64,000 nucleotides of DNA, taken from contig NZ_KI912270.1 of NCBI RefSeq assembly GCF_000243415.2, positions 5,909,837-5,973,836 of the forward strand, in the 5' to 3' direction. This stretch comes from Mycolicibacterium tusciae JS617. Its GTDB lineage: Bacteria; Actinomycetota; Actinomycetes; Mycobacteriales; Mycobacteriaceae. The notes under the pieces were generated by a model, which worked only from the letters and a program-made list of their open reading frames with translations, made no database searches and was not told the DNA's origin. Both the position numbers and the translations under genes were made by a program. Each line of letters starts with the position of its first letter. The stretch's first letter is position 1. This document shows, piece after piece, positions 11,398 to 18,635 of the stretch.

Positions 11398-11964
11398 ATG
11401 AGCAAGGAGCCGATGGACCCTCGCACATTCCGAAATGTGCTTGGACAGTTCTGCACGGGAATCACGGTGATCACCACCGTGCATGACGGTGAGCCAATCG
11501 GATTCGCCTGCCAATCATTTGCCGCGCTGTCGCTGGAACCTCCACTGGTGCTGTTTTGCCCGACGAAGGTGTCGCGATCCTGGAAGGCGATCGAGGCCAG
11601 CGGGCGCTTCTGCGTCAACGTGCTACACGAGAAGCAGAAGGACGTCTCGGCGCGGTTCGGTTCCAAGGAGCCCGACAAATTCGCCGGACTGGACTGGCAC
11701 CCTTCGAAGCTCGGATCGCCCGTCATCAAGGACACGCTCGCGCACATCGACTGCACGGTGGCGTCGGTGCACGACGGCGGCGATCACCTAGTGGTGTTCG
11801 GTGCGGTGCATTCGCTGTCCGACGTACCGCACAAGAAACCTCGCCCGCTGCTGTTCTATCGAGGCAATTACACCGGCATCGAACCCGATAAGACGTCGCC
11901 GGCGCACTGGCGCGATGACCTGGAGGCGTTCCTCACCGCCACCACCGACGACACCTGGCTCTAG
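11398..11964 (+). CDS. hsaB: Flavin reductase component HsaB
   Basis: NADH:flavin reductase that feeds reduced flavin to HsaA. The 188-residue single-domain protein has the FMN-reductase split-barrel features of the family (RNVLGQFCTGITVITT near residue 11, CQSFAALSLEPPLVLFCPTK near 38). It corresponds to Rv3567c. In M. tuberculosis the operon continues with nat (arylamine N-acetyltransferase); here the next gene is on the opposite strand and overlaps the hsaB stop by 3 nt, so the operon ends at hsaB. Confidence 0.93.
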   Translation: MSKEPMDPRTFRNVLGQFCTGITVITTVHDGEPIGFACQSFAALSLEPPLVLFCPTKVSRSWKAIEASGRFCVNVLHEKQKDVSARFGSKEPDKFAGLDWHPSKLGSPVIKDTLAHIDCTVASVHDGGDHLVVFGAVHSLSDVPHKKPRPLLFYRGNYTGIEPDKTSPAHWRDDLEAFLTATTDDTWL

Positions 11965-12224
11965 ATACAGCCCGCCGAGCACGGATCGAGCGGCGGGAGC
12001 ATTTCGGGGTTCGGTGCGTTCGGATCCACCGGAACCTGTGTTGAGAGGTCGACGTCGTGGTCGAGGTCCGGTGCCGACGGAATGATGTTGCAGACGAAGC
12101 TCAGGGCGAGGTCACACGGGGGGCGTCCAGGCTGGGCCTGGGCCGGGACGGCAAGCGCCAGCGCTGCGGCACACGCGGCCGCGGCAACGATGATCGCCTT
12201 CTTCAACATTCTCTTCTTCAACAT
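11961..12224 (-). CDS. Small secreted mycobacterial protein, unknown function
   Basis: An 87-residue precursor with a clear signal peptide (MLKKAIIVAAAACAAALA core, cleavage expected after AQA). The mature part of about 55 residues is rich in Pro/Asp and has four cysteines (PPCDLALSFVC, then DPCSAGC), suggesting a small disulfide-linked secreted protein. The first codons are a near-duplication (MLKKR-MLKK), giving two possible ATG starts at 12224 and 12209. The first ATG overlaps the hydrolase stop (TGATG), implying coupling. No family function is recognised. Its C-terminus is convergent with hsaB. Confidence 0.7.
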   Translation of the reverse strand: MLKKRMLKKAIIVAAAACAAALALAVPAQAQPGRPPCDLALSFVCNIIPSAPDLDHDVDLSTQVPVDPNAPNPEMLPPLDPCSAGCI

Positions 12225-13003
12225 CACGGCGAGCCTATCGCGCGAGCCTCGATGAATTCGACGATTGTCTGCGCCACTTCGCGGTGCACCGTCTCGTTGA
12301 GGATGTCGTGGCGGCAACCGGGGAACTCGGTGATATGCAACGGATCGATCTGTTCGGCATAGGCCCGCACCGCCCCCACCGGTGCTATCGAATCGTTGAC
12401 GCCGTGCACCGCCAACGTCGGCACCGTCAGCTTCGGTAGCTCGCCGCCGAACCGGTCCCACGCCTTATCGAGCTCGCGGGCCAGCGGTGCGCCGTCGGCG
12501 TCGACGAAGGCCAGCGGGTCGTTCTCCAGCGAATCGACATAGAAGGGGTCCGCGGAGAGCCAGCCGGGCTCGAGTTCGAAAGAGCTGTCGGTATCGAGCA
12601 GTTCAGGGATTGGTACCAGTGGCGCGCCGGAAATTACCCCGGCGCGGTAGCGCTCGGGCTGGTCCAGCAGCCGAAACAGCGTGACCACGGAGCCGAAGGA
12701 GTGGCCCTGCGCGATCAACGGCAAGTCCGGGCGTTCACCTTCGGCCAATTCGGTGAGGGCGTCACCGAGGTCGGAGCTGTCATCGATCGAGCCGAAATCG
12801 CCGCGGGTGCCCGGGGTGAGTCCGTGGCCGAACTGGTCGACCGCCCACAGATCGATGCCGGCGGCGTTGAGCGCGAAGCCGTAGCGGTGGTAGACCCCGG
12901 TGTGCTCGCCGAAGCCGTGCAGGAAGATGACCGTGGCGCGCGGCTCGGCGGCGGCCCAGTGCCGGTAGTACGCGCGGCCCTTCGGATGGTCGATGAACGG
13001 CAT
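12224..13003 (-). CDS. Alpha/beta-hydrolase, monoacylglycerol-lipase/lysophospholipase-like
   Basis: A 259-residue serine hydrolase of the Hydrolase_4 type. The oxyanion region is FLHGFGEHTGVY (about residues 28-39), the nucleophile elbow is QGHSFGS (Ser about 102), the acid lies in VHGVNDSIAP and the histidine in GCRHDILNE. Enzymes of this type cleave monoacylglycerols or lysophospholipids in the cytoplasm or at the membrane; the real substrate is unknown. No signal peptide is seen. It lies 9 nt downstream of the LysR gene stop on the same strand and is coupled to the small secreted protein gene. Confidence 0.82.
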   Translation of the reverse strand: MPFIDHPKGRAYYRHWAAAEPRATVIFLHGFGEHTGVYHRYGFALNAAGIDLWAVDQFGHGLTPGTRGDFGSIDDSSDLGDALTELAEGERPDLPLIAQGHSFGSVVTLFRLLDQPERYRAGVISGAPLVPIPELLDTDSSFELEPGWLSADPFYVDSLENDPLAFVDADGAPLARELDKAWDRFGGELPKLTVPTLAVHGVNDSIAPVGAVRAYAEQIDPLHITEFPGCRHDILNETVHREVAQTIVEFIEARAIGSP

Positions 13004-13012
13004 GACTCGACG

Positions 13013-13927
13013 CTAGTCCGACCCCATCAGCACGTCGCGTTGATCGGCCATCCGCTGCTGGATCGCTTGCACGACGGCGGCGACGTCGGGTCTGCGCAAT
13101 GACTCGGCGCGGGTGACGAGCCAGTACGTCAACTCGATCGCCACCTCGTCGGGCAGCACTCGCACGAGATCGTCGTGGCGGTCGGCCATAAAGCACGGCA
13201 GCAGACCGATGCCCGCCGCCGCACGCGTCGCCTCGACGTGTACGAAGACGTTCGTCGACGTGACGGATTCGCGCATGGCGGGCGCGAAGGTGGTGGCGAC
13301 GTCGAGGTCGTCGACCTGCAACATCGAGTCGATGAAGTACACCAGCGGATACCGGGCGAGGTCCGCGATACTCGTCGGCGTGCCGTTGTCGTCGAGGTAG
13401 TCGCGCGCGCCGTACAGGCCGAGGCAATAGTTGCCGAGCCGGATCGCCTTGGCGCGGTGCACTTTCGGCTCGCCGACCACCACCTCGACGTCCAGGCCCC
13501 AGCGTTGTTGGGTGGCGCGCCGGGTCGCGGCGACGATTTCGACCGCGACCTTCGGGTGGTCGCGTTGCACCCGTGCGGCCGCGGGCGCGGCGATGTATGC
13601 GGAGAAGCCGTCGGTCGCCGATATCCGGACCACGCCCTCGAGTGAGGGCACGCCGCCGGTGTGGGCGCTCAGCGAGCGCACGGCGGATTCGACGGCCTCC
13701 GCGGCCGACAGTGCTTCGCGCCCGAGGTCGGTCAGCTCCCAGCCGCCGGCGACCCGGGCCAACACCCGGCCACCGATCGACTGTTCCAGTGCGGCGATGC
13801 GGCGCGAAATGGTGGTGTGGTTGAGGCCGAGTTCCGCCGCGGCGATGTTGTAGCGGCCCGAGCGACCGACGGCCAGCAACACGAGAAGGTCATCGGCGCT
13901 GGGCTTCCGGTCCGTCGGTAACTGCAT
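13013..13927 (-). CDS. LysR-family transcriptional regulator
   Basis: A 304-residue LysR protein. The N-terminal winged HTH is clear (LVLLAVGRSGRYNIAAAELG then LNHTTISRRIAALEQSIGG, about residues 14-52), followed by a substrate-binding domain. I use the ATG at 13927 (MQLPTDRKPS); the open frame extends to 13987 but would add residues unlike the family. It is divergent from a transporter / 3-hydroxybutyrate dehydrogenase / acetoacetyl-CoA synthetase operon. By the usual LysR arrangement it probably activates that operon and autoregulates, with 3-hydroxybutyrate or acetoacetate as a possible effector (inference). Confidence 0.87.
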   Translation of the reverse strand: MQLPTDRKPSADDLLVLLAVGRSGRYNIAAAELGLNHTTISRRIAALEQSIGGRVLARVAGGWELTDLGREALSAAEAVESAVRSLSAHTGGVPSLEGVVRISATDGFSAYIAAPAAARVQRDHPKVAVEIVAATRRATQQRWGLDVEVVVGEPKVHRAKAIRLGNYCLGLYGARDYLDDNGTPTSIADLARYPLVYFIDSMLQVDDLDVATTFAPAMRESVTSTNVFVHVEATRAAAGIGLLPCFMADRHDDLVRVLPDEVAIELTYWLVTRAESLRRPDVAAVVQAIQQRMADQRDVLMGSD

Positions 13928-13986
13928 AACTGCATTTTTGCAGATGGTTCTTGCAGTTTTGCTCATTGCAGGTGGGGGTACCTGCA
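13923..13986. promoter_or_regulatory. Divergent LysR-type promoter region with six TGCA motifs
   Basis: TGCA occurs at 13923, 13931, 13939, 13952, 13967 and 13983, several within larger TGCAT/CTGCA contexts. Such clustering in about 64 bp, between a LysR gene and its divergent target operon, is consistent with an array of half-sites for the regulator. Confidence 0.5.
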
Positions 13987-14035
13987 TGAATACTCACAGA
14001 GGTCTGTGCGGTGCATCACAACCCAGGAGTGTCCG

Positions 14036-15409
14036 ATGACAATTCACAACGAGCCACCGCCCGCGAGAGCTGGATCGAGTTCCGTCCCGACGGGCCTCAA
14101 GCGTGTGGTCGTTGCATCGATGGCGGGCACGGTGGTCGAGTGGTACGAGTTCTTCCTCTACGCGACCGCGGCCACCCTCGTCTTCAACAAGGTGTTCTTC
14201 GCGGAAGGCGCGGGCGACTCTGCGCTCATCGCCGCACTCCTCACCTACGGCGTGGGATTCCTGGCGCGCCCGCTGGGCGGAATCGTGTTCGGACACTTCG
14301 GCGACAAGTACGGCCGCAAGAAACTGCTTCAGTTCAGCCTCCTGCTCGTCGGCGGCGTGACGTTCCTGATGGGATGCCTGCCGACTTACGCCCAGATCGG
14401 GATCTGGGCGCCGATCCTGCTCGTCATTCTGCGATTCATGCAGGGCTTTGCCGTCGGCGGTGAATGGGGCGGCGCCGTTCTGCTCGTCGCGGAGCACAGC
14501 CCTGACCGCAGCCGCGCGTTCTGGGCCAGCTGGCCGCAGGCAGCCGTCCCCGTCGGCAACATGCTGGCGACCGTCGTACTCCTGGTGCTGACCGGGACGC
14601 TGTCGGATGCCGCCTTCCTGTCGTGGGGATGGCGGGTCGCCTTCTGGCTGTCGGCGGTCGTCGTCCTGGTCGGCTACTACATCCGCACCAAGGTGACCGA
14701 CGCGCCGATCTTCATCCAGGCGCAGCAGGAGGTCGAGCGGGTCAAGGCTGTTTCATACGGTGTGTTCGAGGTGCTGAAGCGTTATCCCCGTGGGGTTTTC
14801 ACGGCGATGGGACTGCGCTTCGCGGAAAACATCATGTACTACCTCGTCGTCACCTTCTCGATCGTCTACCTCAAGAATCACGTCGGCGCCGACACCGGCG
14901 ACATCCTGTGGTGGCTGTTGGCCGCGCACTTCGTACACTTCCTCGTCATCCCGCAGGTGGGCAAGCTCTCCGACCGATTCGGGCGCAGGCCCGTGTACAT
15001 CGTCGGCGCCATCCTTGCGGGCACCTGGGGCTTCTTCGCATTCCCTCTGATGAACACCGCGAACTATCTAGCGATCATGGCTGCCGTCATCATCGGTCTG
15101 GTCATCCACGCTCTGATGTACGCACCGCAGCCGGCGATCATGGCCGAGATGTTTCCCACGCGCATGCGGTATTCGGGCGTATCACTCGGATATCAGGTGA
15201 CGTCGATCGTGGCGGGGTCACTGGCTCCCGCGATCGCCACCTGGCTTCTCGGTGAGTTCGGCACCTGGGTCCCCATCGCGGTGTATCTGGCCGCTGCATC
15301 CGTGATCACCCTTGTGGCAGCGCTGTTCATGCGTGAAACGAACGGGGTCGATTTGGAAAGCGTCGACGAGGCCGACCGCGAAGCACTCGCGAAGGCCGGC
15401 GTCGTATGA
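14036..15409 (+). CDS. MFS transporter, metabolite:H+ symporter (MHS) family
   Basis: A 457-residue, 12-helix major-facilitator permease. The MHS signatures are GTVVEWYEFFLY in the first helix, the loop motif GHFGDKYGRKK between helices 2 and 3, and FMQGFAVGGEWGGA in helix 4. The repeat motif GKLSDRFGRRP appears in the second half. Members of this family import small carboxylates with protons. Followed at once (ATGA overlap) by 3-hydroxybutyrate dehydrogenase and acetoacetyl-CoA synthetase, it most likely imports 3-hydroxybutyrate or acetoacetate. The start ATG at 14036 follows a CAGGAG ribosome site. Confidence 0.87.
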   Translation: MTIHNEPPPARAGSSSVPTGLKRVVVASMAGTVVEWYEFFLYATAATLVFNKVFFAEGAGDSALIAALLTYGVGFLARPLGGIVFGHFGDKYGRKKLLQFSLLLVGGVTFLMGCLPTYAQIGIWAPILLVILRFMQGFAVGGEWGGAVLLVAEHSPDRSRAFWASWPQAAVPVGNMLATVVLLVLTGTLSDAAFLSWGWRVAFWLSAVVVLVGYYIRTKVTDAPIFIQAQQEVERVKAVSYGVFEVLKRYPRGVFTAMGLRFAENIMYYLVVTFSIVYLKNHVGADTGDILWWLLAAHFVHFLVIPQVGKLSDRFGRRPVYIVGAILAGTWGFFAFPLMNTANYLAIMAAVIIGLVIHALMYAPQPAIMAEMFPTRMRYSGVSLGYQVTSIVAGSLAPAIATWLLGEFGTWVPIAVYLAAASVITLVAALFMRETNGVDLESVDEADREALAKAGVV

Positions 15410-16152
15410 CCGACCTGGCGGGCCGCACCGCGCTTGTCACCGGTGGCGCGAGCGGCATCGGCGAAGCGTGCGCGCGGGAGCTCGCCTCGCGTGGGGCAGT
15501 GGTCACCGTCGCCGACCGCGACGACGTCGGCGCCAAGTCGGTTGCAGACGACATCGGCGGAAAGTCCTGGGCCGTCGATCTTTCCGACGTCTCAGCACTC
15601 GAAGATTTGCAACTGGACTCAGACATCCTGGTCAACAACGCCGGAGTGCAGCATGTCAGCCCCATCTCCGACTTTGCGCCCGAGCGCTTCCGGCACCTGA
15701 TGACGCTCATGGTCGAGTCGCCGTTCCTGCTCATCCGCGCCGCGCTGCCACACATGTGCAGGCAGGGCTTCGGCCGGATCATCAACATCTCCTCGGTACA
15801 TGGGATCCGGGCATCGGAGTTCAAGGTCGCCTACGTGACCGCCAAACACGGACTCGAGGGCCTTTCGAAGGTGACTGCTCTCGAGGGTGGGCCGCACGGG
15901 GTCACCAGCAATTGTGTGAATCCCGGCTACGTCCGAACCCCACTGGTGACCAAACAGATCGCCGATCAGGCCAAGGCGCACGGCATTCCGGAGGATAAGG
16001 TGGTGACCGACATCCTCCTGAAGGAGAGCGCTATCAAACGTCTGGTGGAACCCGAGGAAGTAGCGGCCCTGGTGGGCTGGTTGGCGTCACCGACCGCGGG
16101 AATGGTGACGGGGGCGTCGTACACCATGGACGGGGGCTGGAGCGCGCGATGA
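15406..16152 (+). CDS. 3-hydroxybutyrate dehydrogenase-like SDR
   Basis: A 248-residue short-chain dehydrogenase. The cofactor motif is TGGASGIGEA (about residues 14-23), followed by NNAG. The catalytic Ser is in INISSVHG and the Tyr/Lys pair in YVTAKHG, with the family-typical NCVNPGYVRTPLV. The pattern VESPFLLIRAALPHM and the C-terminal MDGGWSAR resemble D-3-hydroxybutyrate dehydrogenases. It would oxidise 3-hydroxybutyrate to acetoacetate with NAD+. The start overlaps the transporter stop and its own stop overlaps the ligase start, forming a tightly coupled operon. Confidence 0.83.
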   Translation: MTDLAGRTALVTGGASGIGEACARELASRGAVVTVADRDDVGAKSVADDIGGKSWAVDLSDVSALEDLQLDSDILVNNAGVQHVSPISDFAPERFRHLMTLMVESPFLLIRAALPHMCRQGFGRIINISSVHGIRASEFKVAYVTAKHGLEGLSKVTALEGGPHGVTSNCVNPGYVRTPLVTKQIADQAKAHGIPEDKVVTDILLKESAIKRLVEPEEVAALVGWLASPTAGMVTGASYTMDGGWSAR

Positions 16153-18044
16153 CCGGTGCCGCGCCGCAATGGGTGCCGACTGAAGACGACGTCGCCACTG
16201 CCCGGGTGACCGACTTCGCACGTTTCGTGGCTGAGCACACGGGCGTGGCGACCTCCGATTACGCGTCGCTGTGGCAGTGGTCGGTGGACGACCCTGCCGC
16301 GTTCTGGGCCGCGCTCTGGGACTACTTCGACATGGGCGAGCGCGGCGACAAGATCCTCGAGAATGCGACGATGCCAGGGGCGCGGTGGTTTCCGGGCGTG
16401 AAGCTGAACTACGTCGATCAGGTCATCCGCAACGCGCGCACCGATCGTCCTGCGATCATCCATGTCGCCGAGGGCGGTAGCGCGGTCGAACTCTCGTGGG
16501 ATGAATTGCTGGGTCGCACTGCGGCGTTCGCCGAGAGACTGCGCTCGGACGGGGTCGGAGTCGGTGACCGGGTCGCCGGATACCTGCCGAACATCCCCGA
16601 GGCCGTCATCGCCTTCCTGGCGACCGCGAGCCTCGGCGCGATCTGGAGCGCCTGCGGCCAGGACTACTCGGCCAAGGCGGCGCTGGACCGGTTGGGTCAG
16701 CTCGAGCCGCTGGTGTTGGTGACGGCCGACGGTTATGACTTCGGCGGTAAGCATTACGACAAGCGCGAGGACGTCGAGGCCCTGCGCGCAGGACTGCCGA
16801 CGCTGAAGGCGACCGTGATGGCCTCCGAACTCGCGGCGGCCGGTGGTGAGCTCTCGACGGTGCCCGTCGACTTCGACCATCCGCTGTGGATCCTGTACTC
16901 GTCGGGTACGACGGGTAAGCCCAAGGGAATCGTGCACGGCCATGGTGGCGTCGTGCTCGAACACTTGAAAGCCGTTGCTCTGCAATCCGATATTGGCCGC
17001 GAAGACACATTCTTCTGGTACACCAGCCCGAGTTGGATGGTGTGGAACTTCCAGATCGCGGGACTCTTGGTCGGCGCGACGATCGTCTGCTACTCGGGCA
17101 GTCCCAGCGCCCCGAAGCCCGATGCCCTGTGGGACATTGCCGCTCGGCTTCGGGCGACTGTCCTGGGCACCAGCCCCGGATATGTGCTCGGATGCGCGAA
17201 GGCAGGTGCCGTCCCGCGCAAGGAGCACGACCTGTCGGCGCTGCGGACGGTTGGTATCACCGGATCGTCGCTACCCCCGTCTTCGTCGCTGTGGTTACGT
17301 GACAACGTCGGCGAACACGTCCAGGTGGCGTCGATCAGCGGCGGTACCGATGTGGTGTCGGCGTTCATCGGTGGTGTGCGCACCGTGCCGGTGTGGCCCG
17401 GAGAGCTGTCGGCCCCGTTCCTCGGGTGCGCGTTGGACGCCTGGGACGAGTCGGGTAATCCCGTGCGCAATGAGGTCGGTGAGCTGGTCATCACCAAGCC
17501 GTTGCCGTCCATGCCGATCGGATTCTGGCGCGACGACGACGGATCGCGTTACCACAGTGCGTATTTCGATATGTTTCCGGGTGTGTGGCGGCATGGCGAC
17601 TGGATCACAATCACCGACCACGGCAGCGTCATCGTGCATGGGCGGTCGGACTCGACGCTGAACCGGCACGGTATCCGAATGGGAAGCGCCGACATATATC
17701 AGTCGGTGGAACGACTGCCGGAGATCGCCGAGGCGTTGGTGATCGGCTGCGAGCAGGAGGACGGTGGGTATTGGATGCCGTTGTTCGTTGTGCTGGCCGA
17801 CGGCGCCCAGTTGACCGACGATCTGCGTGAACGGATCAAGAAGACGATCCGCGACGAGGTGTCTCCGCGCCACGTTCCCGACGAGATCATCGAGGCGCCC
17901 GGCATTCCGCACACCCGCACCGGTAAGAAGCTCGAGGTGCCGATCAAGAAGCTGTTCGCCGGGGCCGACGCTTCGAAGGTCGTGGAGCGCACCGCCGTCG
18001 ACGACCCAGATCTGCTGGATTGGTACGCCAACCTGAAGCGCTAG
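16149..18044 (+). CDS. Acetoacetyl-CoA synthetase
   Basis: A 631-residue adenylate-forming enzyme converting acetoacetate, ATP and CoA to acetoacetyl-CoA. The AMP-binding P-loop is YSSGTTGKPKGIVHGHGG (about residue 250). The acetoacetate-ligase N-terminal segment (WSVDDPAAFWAALWDYF and LNYVDQVI) distinguishes it from acetyl-CoA synthetase. SDSTLNRHGIRMGSADIY and the C-terminal RTGKKLEVPIKKL carry the hinge and catalytic lysine regions. With the upstream dehydrogenase and transporter it completes a ketone-body route: import, oxidation, CoA activation and thiolysis by a housekeeping thiolase. Confidence 0.92.
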   Translation: MTGAAPQWVPTEDDVATARVTDFARFVAEHTGVATSDYASLWQWSVDDPAAFWAALWDYFDMGERGDKILENATMPGARWFPGVKLNYVDQVIRNARTDRPAIIHVAEGGSAVELSWDELLGRTAAFAERLRSDGVGVGDRVAGYLPNIPEAVIAFLATASLGAIWSACGQDYSAKAALDRLGQLEPLVLVTADGYDFGGKHYDKREDVEALRAGLPTLKATVMASELAAAGGELSTVPVDFDHPLWILYSSGTTGKPKGIVHGHGGVVLEHLKAVALQSDIGREDTFFWYTSPSWMVWNFQIAGLLVGATIVCYSGSPSAPKPDALWDIAARLRATVLGTSPGYVLGCAKAGAVPRKEHDLSALRTVGITGSSLPPSSSLWLRDNVGEHVQVASISGGTDVVSAFIGGVRTVPVWPGELSAPFLGCALDAWDESGNPVRNEVGELVITKPLPSMPIGFWRDDDGSRYHSAYFDMFPGVWRHGDWITITDHGSVIVHGRSDSTLNRHGIRMGSADIYQSVERLPEIAEALVIGCEQEDGGYWMPLFVVLADGAQLTDDLRERIKKTIRDEVSPRHVPDEIIEAPGIPHTRTGKKLEVPIKKLFAGADASKVVERTAVDDPDLLDWYANLKR

Positions 18045-18631
18045 GCCAACTCGACTGGGGGCTCCCCCCTAAGGGACGCATCCAAAGTCGTCATCAGGTG
18101 GCTGACGCGACTCTTGCCGGTCGGTGCGCGCGGATAGAGACGCAGGATACCGATCAGTTCGGGTGTGGCGCGCTGGCGCGCCCGCTGAAGAATCTCGGCT
18201 GCTGCTTGAGGATTTGAAGCGTCGTTGATTTCAGAAATGCGCGCGGCGTTCGCGGCGGCACGCAAGATGTGGCCGACCTGGTGAGCTTCGGCGATCGGAT
18301 GCAGATATGCGGCTGATGCGGCATCGCCGGCCGCCTGTGCCGCGAGCCGTGACATCTCAGTCGATGCGGTCTTCGCTGCGCGGTGGGCGTCCAGCGACGT
18401 TATCCGCTGGAGCTTGGTCCTGGGTGCACCTTCTACGAACAGCCAGGCGGCAGCGATAGCCGCACGCGGCCGAGAATCATCGGGATTGGCGTCTTCGAAG
18501 ACGGGGAGTAAGTCGTCGGCTGTCTCTGCCACAAAGCGCGCGACGGCGCGCAGATCGTTCAGGGTCAGTTCGAAGTCGTTGGAGATTCGTATTCCTCTCA
18601 AACGTCGGTGGGTCGATGTAGCATCAAACAT
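18041..18631 (-). CDS. Imm5-like putative immunity protein
   Basis: A 196-residue helical protein. The core LRAVARFVAETADDLLPVFE, then PDDSRPRAAIAAAWLFVEG, matches the pattern of Imm5-type immunity domains often found beside polymorphic toxins. No toxin gene lies next to it here. Its other neighbour is an ISL3 transposon, whose proposed end lies just beyond the start codon at 18631, so the natural N-terminus and promoter may have been altered by insertion. The C-terminus is convergent with the acetoacetyl-CoA synthetase gene. Family call is moderate; function is inferred from family only. Confidence 0.6.
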   Translation of the reverse strand: MFDATSTHRRLRGIRISNDFELTLNDLRAVARFVAETADDLLPVFEDANPDDSRPRAAIAAAWLFVEGAPRTKLQRITSLDAHRAAKTASTEMSRLAAQAAGDAASAAYLHPIAEAHQVGHILRAAANAARISEINDASNPQAAAEILQRARQRATPELIGILRLYPRAPTGKSRVSHLMTTLDASLRGEPPVELA

Positions 18632-18635
18632 ATGT
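18628..18635. repeat. Left 8-bp putative target-site duplication of the ISL3 element
   Basis: ACATATGT is found here and again at 20032-20039. ISL3-family elements duplicate 8 bp on insertion. The word is itself palindromic, so it could instead be the outermost part of inverted repeats. Confidence 0.45.

Noticed and set aside
18052..18068. GGGGG-CT-CCCCC hairpin near the end of the acetoacetyl-CoA synthetase gene
   Set aside because: It lies within the coding sequence of the convergent Imm5-like gene and has a two-base loop with no U-tract; too weak to call a terminator.
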